A DNA stretch of 64,000 nucleotides from Actinomycetes bacterium (lineage in GTDB: Bacteria; Actinomycetota; Acidimicrobiia; Acidimicrobiales; Acidimicrobiaceae). A program made the position numbers and the translations under genes. This document shows, one piece after another, positions 54,359-63,584 of the stretch. Positions within the stretch are counted from its first letter, which is position 1; every line of letters starts with the position of its first letter. Below the pieces are notes generated by a model, which worked only from the letters and a program-made list of their open reading frames with translations, was not told where the DNA came from and did not search any database. The stretch lies in assembly GCA_021805205.1 (NCBI GenBank), contig JAJZFV010000037.1, positions 62,001-126,000 on the forward strand. The letters are read 5' to 3'.

Positions 54359-54541
54359 AGTTCTCACTTGGTTGTAGCAATGTGGCTATGTGACTACTTG
54401 AGCTGATAGATCTTCGTTATTCGCGGGCGACGCCCCACAACTATTGTTAACTGTGGGTGTGCTACAAATGTCAATTCGACCATTTTGTCAAATTGAAGCT
54501 GAGCCAATAGCGACGTTGGGCGGGTTTTCATCGGCGTTTAC

Positions 54542-55516
54542 TTGGTAGAAGAGGGGAACGATTTAGCTGTGTCGATAAGTCCAGGTCGAACCGTATCCGT
54601 AATGACCTTGAATCCTGCAGTCGACATCGCATATGAGGTGCGTGCGGTCTATAACGATCAAAAGACTCACGCAATTAGTAATCGATACGATCCAGGCGGT
54701 AATGGTGTCAATGTTGCGAGGGCATTGGAGCGCCTTGGTGTGCCCAATCGCCACTTTGGTATAATCGCGGGAAAGTCGGGGTTGCTGCTTCAAGATCTTT
54801 TGGGCGATCACCTACACGACAGCGTATGGATAGAAGTTCCAGGCGAGACAAGAGTAAATTCAACTGTAATCGAGTACGATCCCCCTCGACAGATTGAAAT
54901 CACGGGCGTTGGCCCCGAAGTCGATGAAGACGCCCTAGAGAAGCTCTCGGCTCACTTTTTGCGACACTGTAAAGATGGAATTGCGGTTATGACTGGTTCG
55001 ATTCCCCCTGGAGTTCCACGTAACTACTACGCCGAAATGATAGATCGAGTTCGAGAACAAGGGGGAAAGGTCGTCCTTGACGCAACTGGTGACATTTTGC
55101 GCAGGTGCATCGAAGCTCGCCCATATCTTATAAAGCCCAATCAGTACGAGATCGAACAGATAGTAGGTCGTAGTTTGAACGGGATAGACGACATTGAGAA
55201 GGCAGCCAGGGAGATCTGCGATCTAGGTGTCGACGTCGTTGTAGTCTCTCTTGGCTCGAGAGGTGCTCTCTGTGTAACTAATCAGTACTCTCTCCACGTA
55301 AAGAGTCCTGCCATAGAAGTTAGGTCTTCAGTTGGCGCTGGAGATTCAATGGTTGCCGGCATCGTTTCAGGTCTGGTGCGTGGCTTAGATATGGAAAGGA
55401 CGATGGCCATCGGCGTAGCCTGTGGCAGTGCGACCTCTGAAAAAGATGGTACCGAGCTCTTTAGCGTTCCAGATGTTGAAGAGCTAATTGGAAAAGTCCA
55501 AATAGATCACCTCTAA
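54542..55516 (+). CDS. PfkB family sugar kinase (1-phosphofructokinase-like)
   Basis: This ribokinase-superfamily kinase of up to 324 residues has the N-terminal PGGNGVNVARAL motif and the C-terminal GAGDSMVAG catalytic/anion-hole motif. Spacing fits 1-phosphofructokinase, tagatose-6-phosphate kinase and PfkB-type 6-phosphofructokinase. No PTS genes are nearby, so the sugar phosphate is uncertain. The TTG at 54542 lacks a ribosome-binding site; the GTG at 54569 (GAGGGG upstream) or ATG at 54602 may be the real start. It lies alone between ftsY and the MerB-like gene. Confidence 0.85.
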   Translation: MVEEGNDLAVSISPGRTVSVMTLNPAVDIAYEVRAVYNDQKTHAISNRYDPGGNGVNVARALERLGVPNRHFGIIAGKSGLLLQDLLGDHLHDSVWIEVPGETRVNSTVIEYDPPRQIEITGVGPEVDEDALEKLSAHFLRHCKDGIAVMTGSIPPGVPRNYYAEMIDRVREQGGKVVLDATGDILRRCIEARPYLIKPNQYEIEQIVGRSLNGIDDIEKAAREICDLGVDVVVVSLGSRGALCVTNQYSLHVKSPAIEVRSSVGAGDSMVAGIVSGLVRGLDMERTMAIGVACGSATSEKDGTELFSVPDVEELIGKVQIDHL

Positions 55517-55645
55517 GACAAACCCTAACGCTGGCAAGTAGTCGAACCGCGACGAAGTTCGAGGCAAAGCTCATCATTTGCCGATTCGATATCAGCTAAA
55601 TGCCAAGGGATTAGAATCTAGGTACATGAAGGATATTCATAGGTC

Positions 55646-56281
55646 GTGTATCAGCGCCTCTCTTCTCGGAGTCTTATCTTGACCGACTTTTCAATTCTTG
55701 AAGACGGAATAGATCAAAGTCGCGAGATGATCGAAGTTCGGCGAACAATCTTTTTCTCGCTTTTGACGGGACGGGAAGTATCAATAGACGACTTGGTTGT
55801 GGACTTTGGTGAAGAGGTCATCCCTCGAATCGAGGAGCTCGTAGATGGGGGATTAGCTATCCTTGACGAAGAGCACGCTACGATCGTGGGGGCAGAGGGA
55901 GTTTCACTAGAAGAGACCTCTCATCGTCTATCCATTGGGGGAACTGACCTCTATACCTGGTGCGCCTTCGATATCGTCGGAATTCCCTCGGCACTGAAGG
56001 TCGACGCTCATGGAGTTACCAATTGCCCAACCTGTGGAAGGGAACTTCGCTTTAGTTCACAAGCGGGAGTCTTTGATGGTCTGGCCAGCGATGGAGAGTT
56101 GGTTGGGTTCTGGCCGAATTCTCAAGGTCCGGTCGTGGAAAACTTTTGTCCCTCCGCACTGATCTATTGTTCGATCGAGCATCTGAAAATCCATAAAGGG
56201 GAGATCTTTGAAGGAAGTGCACTCCCAATCGACGACCTAGCTCGTAGGGGTGAAGTTACCTGGCGAATATTTTGTAATTGA
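55646..56281 (+). CDS. MerB-like alkylmercury lyase family protein
   Basis: This 211-residue protein has the MerB fold. An N-terminal winged-helix-like region (about 28-85) leads to the catalytic block LYTWCAFD with Cys106 and Asp109. Cys127 and Cys168 (ENFCP) follow. The Cys/Asp/Cys triad that protonolyses C-Hg bonds in MerB (Cys96, Asp99, Cys159) is fully represented. Its mercury ligands elsewhere and a MerA/MerR partner are not found nearby, so organomercurial detoxification is plausible but unproven. GTG start. Its neighbours are a sugar kinase and a sulfolipid enzyme. Confidence 0.75.
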   Translation: MYQRLSSRSLILTDFSILEDGIDQSREMIEVRRTIFFSLLTGREVSIDDLVVDFGEEVIPRIEELVDGGLAILDEEHATIVGAEGVSLEETSHRLSIGGTDLYTWCAFDIVGIPSALKVDAHGVTNCPTCGRELRFSSQAGVFDGLASDGELVGFWPNSQGPVVENFCPSALIYCSIEHLKIHKGEIFEGSALPIDDLARRGEVTWRIFCN

Positions 56282-56458
56282 CGGTGCTCCCTTCATCAAT
56301 TATTAATTATTCGATGTACATATTATGCGAATTAAGACATTACCCTTAATTGGGAAGTGATGACGTTCGTCGTTGTTCCAAGGTGATTTGAAACGGCTAA
56401 CCTTCGAAAAGTTTTGCTCTAAACAACAGTTCAGAGTTAAGTAATGTGAGAGGCAAAA

Positions 56459-57643
56459 TTGGCTAAGACGATAATGGTTCTAGGTGGAGACGGCTTTTGC
56501 GGTTGGCCGACCTCGCTGCATCTAAGCGACAGCGGTAATGATGTTGTGATAGTCGATAACCTCTCCCGTCGCAAGATAGATGTCGAGTTAGAGGCGGAGT
56601 CGCTGACCCCAATCGCATCAATCCACAGCCGTATCGCAACTTGGAAAGATTTGACTGGCAAGGATATCTCATTTGAAAATGTTGACCTCGCCAACGAATA
56701 CGACAGGATCTGTGACCTTTTGCTAAGGTACAAGCCTGATGCTATAGTGCACTTTGCGGAACAGCGTGCCGCGCCCTACTCAATGAAGTCAGCTGACCAC
56801 AAGCGTTACACGGTTGACAACAATGTTCGGGCTACCCACAACTTGCTCGCTGCTCTCGTAGATACCGAGACCGATTCGCACCTGGTTCACCTTGGAACTA
56901 TGGGTGTCTATGGTTATGGTTGGGCAGGAAAATCAGTAATACCAGAGGGATATCTCTCCGTGGGTCTTGAGACTAACGACGGCATGGAGATGAAAGAGAT
57001 CCTTCACCCGGCCGACCCAGGTTCGGTCTACCATATGACCAAGACCCTCGATCAGCTAATGTTCGCATTTTACGCCAAGAACGACAAAATTAGGGTTACG
57101 GACCTCCATCAAGGTATCGTATGGGGAACTCAAACCCCCCAAACGCAACTTGACGAGAGGCTCATCAACCGTTTTGACTACGACGGTGACTACGGAACAG
57201 TTCTCAATCGCTTTCTGATGCAGGCGGCGATTGGTTATCCTCTGACGGTTCACGGAACGGGTGGCCAGACCAGGGCATTCATTCATATTAGGGATACGGT
57301 TCGCTGTGTAGAGTTGGCTATTGACAATCCTCCGGAATCTGGTGCCAAGCCTATGATTATGAATCAAGTTACCGAGAGCCATAGGGTCCGTGACTTGGCC
57401 TCTCTCATATCCAAGTTGACGGGGGTTGAGATTCAGTACCTCGACAATCCAAGGGTTGAAGCACTTGAAAATACTTTGGTGGTGGCTAACGATAAGTTTC
57501 TAGCACTGGGCCTCAATCCGACTACTCTTTCACAGGGTTTGATGGAGGAAGTCCGCGATATCGCCGGAAAGTATGCAAATCGAATTGATTCATCAAAAAT
57601 TAAGTCGGTCAGCCTGTGGCGACGACACCTCCACGATAAGTAG
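56459..57643 (+). CDS. sqdB: UDP-sulfoquinovose synthase
   Basis: This 394-residue SDR-fold nucleotide-sugar enzyme of the SQD1/SqdB type adds sulfite to UDP-glucose to give UDP-sulfoquinovose. GGDGFCGW at the N-terminus is the SqdB-specific variant of the dinucleotide motif. A catalytic Thr precedes GVYGYGW, and the Tyr-x3-Lys pair is YHMTK. A long substrate loop (VWGTQT) is typical. The TTG start has GAGAGG upstream. No sulfolipid glycosyltransferase (sqdX/sqdD) is adjacent; it is the only recognisable step here. A strong terminator follows directly. Confidence 0.9.
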   Translation: MAKTIMVLGGDGFCGWPTSLHLSDSGNDVVIVDNLSRRKIDVELEAESLTPIASIHSRIATWKDLTGKDISFENVDLANEYDRICDLLLRYKPDAIVHFAEQRAAPYSMKSADHKRYTVDNNVRATHNLLAALVDTETDSHLVHLGTMGVYGYGWAGKSVIPEGYLSVGLETNDGMEMKEILHPADPGSVYHMTKTLDQLMFAFYAKNDKIRVTDLHQGIVWGTQTPQTQLDERLINRFDYDGDYGTVLNRFLMQAAIGYPLTVHGTGGQTRAFIHIRDTVRCVELAIDNPPESGAKPMIMNQVTESHRVRDLASLISKLTGVEIQYLDNPRVEALENTLVVANDKFLALGLNPTTLSQGLMEEVRDIAGKYANRIDSSKIKSVSLWRRHLHDK

Positions 57644-57673
57644 TAGACCTTAGCCAGAATACATTGGACAATA

Positions 57674-57717
57674 GAGGATGAAATTGCAATTGCTTGCAAT
57701 TTCATCCTCTTTTTTTT
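57674..57717 (+). terminator. intrinsic terminator after sqdB
   Basis: A 16-bp perfect stem (57674-57689 with 57694-57709, loop TTGC) is followed by a run of eight T (57710-57717). It lies 30 bases after the sqdB stop. This is the clearest Rho-independent terminator in the window. Confidence 0.95.
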
Positions 57718-57879
57718 GTGTATATATTTTAAGTTCTGGGAGCTTAGAGTCCTAATTAACAGTTGTTACGGAACTCGTTGGTAAAAAAACTTAATGTTTA
57801 GTTTATAATTGATCGCCAATTTACACCTAAGTTTCGATGCGATTTCAGTTTAAATCGTTTCAGTTTTTACCGAAGACGA

Positions 57880-59424
57880 CTATATCCGTGCTTTATAGTT
57901 GGCCCAGTACTCATCTTTCAAGAGGCGCTTGTAAAGTTTCCCAGTTGGCTGTCTCGGCAGAGATGGTCGAAAGTCTATCGATCGCGGGCACTTTATCGGG
58001 GCTAGTTGAGATCGGCAAAATTCGATAAGCTCTCTCTCTAGTTCGGGAGATGCATCTTTTGGATCCAATAACTCGACGACGCCCTTTACCTCTTCGCCAA
58101 AGTCTTCATTTGGAACCCCGATAACAGCTGCGTCTGCAACCTTTGAATGTGAGATCAGGATGTTCTCTGCCTCTTGGGGGTAGATATTTACGCCACCCGA
58201 GATGATGACATACGATGCGCGGTCGGTTAGATAGAGGAATCCATCTTGGTCCAAGTGGCCAATGTCGCCAATGGTACTCCAACCGTCTTTGGTGTGGGCC
58301 TCAGAGGTCTTGGCTTCGTCGTTATGGTAAGTAAATCGACCACCATTTGCGAAGTAGACTTTTCCATCTTGGCCTGTTGGAACCTCTTGGTGCTCCTCAT
58401 TTAGGATCTTGATCTCGCCATGTAGTGACCTCCCGACGCTTCCTTTGTGGGTTAACCACTCCTCGGATGTACACGCTACAAAGCCATTTCCCTCGGTTCC
58501 GGCGTAGTATTCATAGATTACTGGTCCCCACCAATCGATCATCGCCTGCTTGATTGGGATCGGACAAGGCGCTGCAGCGTGAATTGCATACTTTATAGAA
58601 GAGGGATCGTACTTGGCTCTTACCGCCTTATCTAATTTAAGGAGGCGGACGAACATGGTTGGAACCATCTGTGTGGTATTGATCTTGTACTTTTCAACTT
58701 GGAGTAGAAAGTCCTCGGGATCAAAGTGGTCCATGATGTAGGTGGTTCCGCCCATTCGATTAGTGGTGAGATTGTAGCGCAATGGAGCGGCGTGATATAG
58801 CGGAGCGGGTGAGAGATATCTTGTCTCGGGAGAAAAGCCATATAGTGCTGAGGCTAGAGCCACCAACTTAGTCGCCTCCGATAGAAACGGCTTTCCGCTC
58901 AAGTTCCACTTTATACCCTTTGGCCGACCAGTTGTCCCTGAGGAGTACAACATATCTGCACCCTCTACCTGATCGTATACGACGGTCGATGATTCGCTGA
59001 AGAGCGTATTTAGTTCGATTGCCCCCTCGTCGAGGCTGTAACCATCGGCTAGGGCCTCTACCTTTACTATTTTTCGATCAATCCTGGTGAGGGCCTTATT
59101 GGCGAGTTCGGCCAGTTCGGCTGAGTAGAAGATTACACTAGCCCCGCAGTCGTCAATGATGTAGGCGACCTCATCTTCCAAAAGGCGAGTACTGATCGCG
59201 GTATAGTAGAGGCCGCTCCTTTGCCCCGCCCAAGCGACTTCGAGCATTTCGATGGAGTTTTTCATTAGAATCGCAATCGAGCCCCTCATTCGCAACCCCA
59301 TTTCATAGAGGTGACCGGCCAGGTTGTGCGATGCCTGATCTACCTCCCCGAAGGTAGCTCTCTTTCCGGTGGCGGTCATCACGATTGCATCTTTTTTTGG
59401 GTCGACCTCAAACATAGAGATTGT
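57880..59424 (-). CDS. acyl-CoA synthetase (AMP-forming ligase)
   Basis: This ligase of about 515 residues belongs to the fatty/aryl acyl-CoA synthetase group. The ATP-binding motif is YSSGTTGRPKG. YEYYAGTEG (A8/A5 core) and GDIGHLDQDGFLYLTDR follow. The lysine-containing C-terminal region reads PRQPTGKLYKRLL. The frame is open to 59523, but I prefer the TTG near 59424 with GGAAGG ten bases upstream; the first 30 residues beyond show no similarity. A 2,3-dihydroxybenzoate- or long-chain fatty acid-type substrate cannot be separated. It is divergent from the 60-residue protein gene. Confidence 0.85.
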   Translation of the reverse strand, partial: TISMFEVDPKKDAIVMTATGKRATFGEVDQASHNLAGHLYEMGLRMRGSIAILMKNSIEMLEVAWAGQRSGLYYTAISTRLLEDEVAYIIDDCGASVIFYSAELAELANKALTRIDRKIVKVEALADGYSLDEGAIELNTLFSESSTVVYDQVEGADMLYSSGTTGRPKGIKWNLSGKPFLSEATKLVALASALYGFSPETRYLSPAPLYHAAPLRYNLTTNRMGGTTYIMDHFDPEDFLLQVEKYKINTTQMVPTMFVRLLKLDKAVRAKYDPSSIKYAIHAAAPCPIPIKQAMIDWWGPVIYEYYAGTEGNGFVACTSEEWLTHKGSVGRSLHGEIKILNEEHQEVPTGQDGKVYFANGGRFTYHNDEAKTSEAHTKDGWSTIGDIGHLDQDGFLYLTDRASYVIISGGVNIYPQEAENILISHSKVADAAVIGVPNEDFGEEVKGVVELLDPKDASPELERELIEFCRSQLAPIKCPRSIDFRPSLPRQPTGKLYKRLLKDEYWANYKARI

Positions 59425-59582
59425 CAAGGTAAGTGATCCTTCCAATGTCGTTTCGATTAAGTTATCACGGCCAGTGCGGCCATTCTCGACGAAAAAGAAG
59501 GCAAAACTCGAAGTATCTTTCATCTAAAGTTATGAGCCGATATAAACGATACGAAATAAGGGATAAGTGCGAAAGGAGTGAA

Positions 59583-59765
59583 ATGGACCCAGTATCGAGC
59601 AATGCTAGTGTTGGACTCTTCAGGACGATAGAGAACCTTCAAAGTAGTACTGTTACTTCGTTGATCAACGGTGGGGTAGCAGCTGTCAACCAAGCTAAGT
59701 CAAATGTAGCTTCCAATAAGTCGGCGCTTGCAACGTTGCAAGCCGGTGGCAAGGTGTACGCCTAG
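59583..59765 (+). CDS. small Ser/Ala-rich protein, unknown (YjfB-like length)
   Basis: This 60-residue protein has a hydrophilic, Asn/Ser/Ala-rich sequence without a membrane segment. It reads MDPVSSNASVGLFRTIENLQ and ends in AGGKVYA. Its size, MD start and alanine-rich helix loosely recall YjfB-type small motility-related proteins, but I cannot claim it. A strong AAAGGAG ribosome-binding site four to five bases upstream and an intrinsic terminator (59897-59930) make it a convincing stand-alone gene. Confidence 0.6.
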   Translation: MDPVSSNASVGLFRTIENLQSSTVTSLINGGVAAVNQAKSNVASNKSALATLQAGGKVYA

Positions 59766-60141
59766 ATAACATTTATTGTTCGAACGGTTTGATCTTTCTT
59801 TGATGAACCCTCTCAACTACGGAGCTTCAACTCAAAAGTGGTGATTCAACGGTACGTTGAAGAGTCTCTTTAGTATTTGAATAACGACAATTGAATTCCA
59901 GTCCCCGTCCGGGGGCTGGACTCTTTTTTATGTGGTGAGCTTTGAAGGAAGCCTCGCGCAGCTCAGCTCATTGATCCTTTGAAGCCATCGCTGCTCCCCT
60001 AAAAAGAATTGCATAGTAAGACAGTTGTCAGCCTCAGCTAGCTTAAAGTTACGCTTTGGTTCTACTAATGCCATTTACTTGTTGGAAGCAATTGCAATTG
60101 GCAGAAAGGAGCCTGGTTGGGTTTTGGAGATAGGAAGAACG
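59766..60141. other. intergenic region with terminator and promoter
   Basis: This 376-base stretch contains no gene. It holds the intrinsic terminator at 59897-59930 and the 5' flank of the oxidoreductase gene. An open frame from 60025 leads into the oxidoreductase but has no ribosome-binding site and no similarity upstream of 60142. Confidence 0.45.
59897..59930 (+). terminator. intrinsic terminator after 60-residue protein gene
   Basis: An 11-bp stem with one G-T mismatch (59897-59907 with 59910-59920; two-base loop) is followed by CTC and a run of six T ending near 59929. It lies about 130 bases after the small gene's stop. Confidence 0.8.
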
Positions 60142-61266
60142 ATGACTAAGCCAGTGATAAAGGTTGCATTTGTTGGAGGGGGTTGGATGGCCCGGGCCCA
60201 CGCTAGAGCTATCGCCTCTATCAATGTCTTGGGTATGGTAGATGCACACCTCGAGCTCTCGTCGATCCTTACCAGGGACCCCTCTAAGGTCGGGGCCCTA
60301 GCCTCTTTGATCGGCTTTACCAAGGGAGTGGCAACCCTAGAAGAGATAGTCGACGATGAAGATATTGAGATTGTGGCGGTTTTATCGCCAACCCAGGATC
60401 ACTTTCGGACTGTTTCTGCCTTATTGGAGAGCGGAAAAACCCTCCTAGTAGAAAAGCCGTTAACTACCGATCTCGTCACCTCGAATCAGCTAGCGGCGAT
60501 GTTGCACTCCGGCAGCGGATCGGATATCAACTCAATTGCTGCTGTTGGTTATAACTATCGCTTTGTACCAGCTGTCGAATTGATGAGAGACCTTGTTTTA
60601 CAAGGAAAGATCGGTCGGGTTCGCCAATTTCGGGGGCGCTACGACCAGTCTTACGCTTTGGATCGAGCTAAACGCAAGGGGTGGCGCTTTGAAGACTTTG
60701 TTGGGGGAAGTTCCGTAGGGGACTACTCCCACCTCGTCGATCTCGCCCATCGTTTCGTCGGCGACTTCGATGTGAGCTACTCTCAACTCTGGTCGTTTAG
60801 CGATTCCGATAACTCACTTAGGCGAATCTCTGCTGGTGAGGCAAGCGAGGATAGCTTCTTTGCGTTGGGAAGCACCGAGAGCCAAGTCGTTACCTTGGCG
60901 GGGGGACGTATTCACAATGGCCGTGACAACTTCTTGGAGATTGAAGTCGAGGGTGAAGAGGGTACCTTGATCTGGAATCTTGAAGACATGAACAAGTTGA
61001 AACTTTTTCAACGATCTCATCCGAATGGCTCGACTTTGAATACCGACGGGTTTCGAGAGGTGTTGGTAAGTGACCTTGACCATCCTTTTATGGAGAGGTG
61101 GTGGGGTTCTGGCCATACTTTAGGTTGGGCAGATACATTTGTCCATGAGTGGTCCGAGTTGGTTCAATGCCATATCGAAGCAGAAACAAACTTCCCAGCC
61201 TTGGCATCCTTTGAGGAGGCGGCTCAAGTACAGAGAAGTGTCGATTTGATTCGAGAGTTGGCCTAA
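60142..61266 (+). CDS. Gfo/Idh/MocA family oxidoreductase
   Basis: This 374-residue NAD(P)-dependent oxidoreductase has an N-terminal Rossmann fold (VAFVGGGWMARAHARA). LLVEKPL near residue 110 is the family motif. A C-terminal alpha/beta domain carries GGSSVGDYSHLVD (with the catalytic-like Asp/His). Family members act on sugars, inositol or related cyclic alcohols. I start at the ATG at 60142, which has AGGAAG upstream; the frame is open to 60025. It stands alone, convergent with the oligopeptide ABC gene. Confidence 0.9.
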   Translation: MTKPVIKVAFVGGGWMARAHARAIASINVLGMVDAHLELSSILTRDPSKVGALASLIGFTKGVATLEEIVDDEDIEIVAVLSPTQDHFRTVSALLESGKTLLVEKPLTTDLVTSNQLAAMLHSGSGSDINSIAAVGYNYRFVPAVELMRDLVLQGKIGRVRQFRGRYDQSYALDRAKRKGWRFEDFVGGSSVGDYSHLVDLAHRFVGDFDVSYSQLWSFSDSDNSLRRISAGEASEDSFFALGSTESQVVTLAGGRIHNGRDNFLEIEVEGEEGTLIWNLEDMNKLKLFQRSHPNGSTLNTDGFREVLVSDLDHPFMERWWGSGHTLGWADTFVHEWSELVQCHIEAETNFPALASFEEAAQVQRSVDLIRELA

Positions 61267-61349
61267 TGAAAGTGGTGAAGGGAGTCAGCGCGGATCCAAA
61301 TATGTGATGCCAGCGCTCTTCGATTTTCTGAATATCTCTGGTTGTATTT

Positions 61350-61392
61350 AAAAAACACCCCCTTGGAAAGGATTACCGAGGGGGTGTTTTTT
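61350..61392. terminator. bidirectional intrinsic terminator
   Basis: A 14-bp perfect stem (61350-61363 with 61379-61392; 15-base loop) starts with AAAAAA and ends with TTTTTT, so it works as a terminator on both strands. It lies between the convergent oxidoreductase and ABC transporter genes. Confidence 0.9.
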
Positions 61393-61478
61393 CATTGCCT
61401 ATATTTAGTGAGCATTGAGATAGGTGCTTGCAAAGTTGCCCTTCTACTTTGCAAGCTACCCAGTTGCCAGCGGTCTTT

Positions 61479-63524
61479 TTAGTTTGTAGCGGCGCCGCTT
61501 CTAATCTCGACATTCGAGATCAATGGGAAGTGGCATGCTGCTTGATGAAGTACGCCAAAGCTAGTCATTGGAGGCTCCTGTTGTGCGCAAAGATCGGTTG
61601 CGCGCTCGCACCTAGTTCGGAATCGACACCCCGACGGTGGATTTATGGCAGAGGGAAGTTCGCCCTGGATGACCTTTCGGATCTTAGTCTTTTCACGTTC
61701 GGGCTCTGGCTCAGGTACAGCTGACAGCAGTGCAGCGGTATAAGGGTGAGCCGGGTTCTCATAGATATCGTATCCGGTTCCTATCTCAACTAACTTGCCG
61801 AGATACATAACTCCGATGCGATCAGCTAAGAACCTAACTACGGATAAGTCGTGTGAAATAACTACGTACGTAAGGCCGTGAGTTCGCTGGAGATCCTTCA
61901 TTAAGTTCAAGACTTGGGATCGAATTGAAACGTCCAGTGCCGATACTGGTTCGTCCGCTACGATCAGCTTTGGATTTAGCGCTAGTGCTCTTGCTAATCC
62001 GATTCGCTGACGTTGACCGCCTGAGAATTCGTGAGGATAGCGTTCGACCGCCTTAGCAGAGAGTCCAACTTCCGAGAGAAGGGAGATAACCTTCTTCTCG
62101 CGCTCCTGAGGCGTTCCAATCTTGTTGATATCGAGAGGTTCCCTAATGATTGAGCCAACGCGCATCCTCGGATCCAAAGATGCATATGGGTCCTGGAACA
62201 TCAGCTGTAGATTCGACCGGACTGATCTAAGCTCCTTGGGCTTATGGCCAAAGAGATCTTCCCCGTTGAAGAGGATCTTACCGCCAGTTGGTCTCTCCAG
62301 TGCTACCATCATCGAACCGGTGGTGGACTTGCCACACCCCGATTCGCCAACGATGCCAATGGTTTCTCCATCGTAGATGGTGAGCGAGAGGTCAGTGACG
62401 GCCTTGAGGGTTCCCGCCTTTCGCTGCAGGATCGCTCCCTTGGTGATTTCGAACTCCTTAGATACATGGTCAAGCACCATCAAAGGCTTGCGATCTGCGT
62501 GTTCGATCCGCGCTATCTCTTCTGCCTCAACTTTGATCGCCACCTTAACGTGGTTGGCTTCTATTCCAACTGGATGGAAGCATGCAAAGGAGTGATCTTG
62601 ATCGTTGCTTGTAAGTTGTGGCTCTGAGGTACGACATTGATCTGATGCAAGGCGACATCTTTCAGCAAATCGACATCCAGTGGGTGGATTCGAAAGATCT
62701 GGTGGAATTCCAGGGATGGAGTAGAGACGGGCTACCGATCCGTCCATCTTAGGAATCGAAGCGAGCAGAGCTTCAGTATAGGGATGGTTGGTGGAGGCGA
62801 AGATCTTCTCGGTAGGAGCTTGTTCTACCACTTTACCGGCGTACATAACCACAACTCGATCGGCTCGCCCAGCGATAACTCCCATGTCGTGAGTGATCAG
62901 AAGCATTGCCATTCCAAGTTTTTCCTTGAGAGAATCGAGCAATTCAAGGATCTGAGCTTGGATCGTTACATCGAGTGCCGTGGTTGGCTCGTCTGCGATG
63001 AGAAGCTTCGGTTCGCAAGAGAGCGCCATCGCAATCATCACGCGTTGGCGCAGACCACCCGATAGTTGGTGGGGGTAGTCGTTGATTCTCTCTTTGGGTT
63101 TCGGCATGCCCACTAGTTCGAGAACTTCGATGGCTCGCTCCATAGCTTTAGCTTTGTTTACCTTCTTATGGAGTGCAACCGATTCAGCTATCTGGGAGCC
63201 GATTGTAAGACATGGATTGAGTGATGTCATTGGATCTTGGAAGATCATTCCAATGTCGTTTCCTCTGACCGCCCTCATCTCTTCTTCCGATAGCTTTACT
63301 AAGTCACGGCCGTCCAAGAGAACCCTACCTGACGCGATGTAGCCGGCGGCAGGTAGAAGTCGCATGATTGACATTCCTGTCATCGTCTTGCCGCAACCTG
63401 ATTCTCCTACTAGACCAACTGTCTCACCAGCATTTACAGAGATCGAAACTCCGCCCACTGCTTTGACCTCGCCCTTTTTGAGGCGAATGTTTGTATAGAG
63501 GTCATCTATCTCTAAAAGTGGCAA
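61479..63524 (-). CDS. oligopeptide ABC transporter ATPase, fused DppD-DppF type
   Basis: This 681-residue protein fuses two ABC ATPase domains of the dipeptide/oligopeptide type. Domain 1 has Walker [18 protein letters not shown] and Walker [10 protein letters not shown]. Its C-terminal substrate-specific region has GCRFAERC. Domain 2 repeats this with [26 protein letters not shown] and GCRFRTRC. Such single-chain DppD-DppF fusions drive import of peptides or nickel. It lies 60 bases after the permease gene on the same strand. The binding protein and other permease are beyond the window. Confidence 0.95.
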   Translation of the reverse strand: MPLLEIDDLYTNIRLKKGEVKAVGGVSISVNAGETVGLVGESGCGKTMTGMSIMRLLPAAGYIASGRVLLDGRDLVKLSEEEMRAVRGNDIGMIFQDPMTSLNPCLTIGSQIAESVALHKKVNKAKAMERAIEVLELVGMPKPKERINDYPHQLSGGLRQRVMIAMALSCEPKLLIADEPTTALDVTIQAQILELLDSLKEKLGMAMLLITHDMGVIAGRADRVVVMYAGKVVEQAPTEKIFASTNHPYTEALLASIPKMDGSVARLYSIPGIPPDLSNPPTGCRFAERCRLASDQCRTSEPQLTSNDQDHSFACFHPVGIEANHVKVAIKVEAEEIARIEHADRKPLMVLDHVSKEFEITKGAILQRKAGTLKAVTDLSLTIYDGETIGIVGESGCGKSTTGSMMVALERPTGGKILFNGEDLFGHKPKELRSVRSNLQLMFQDPYASLDPRMRVGSIIREPLDINKIGTPQEREKKVISLLSEVGLSAKAVERYPHEFSGGQRQRIGLARALALNPKLIVADEPVSALDVSIRSQVLNLMKDLQRTHGLTYVVISHDLSVVRFLADRIGVMYLGKLVEIGTGYDIYENPAHPYTAALLSAVPEPEPEREKTKIRKVIQGELPSAINPPSGCRFRTRCERATDLCAQQEPPMTSFGVLHQAACHFPLISNVEIRSGAATN

Positions 63525-63584
63525 TTGATACTCCGAGCTAAATTTGCAAAATATGAACTATGCAAGGTAGATATGCGAACTTGG

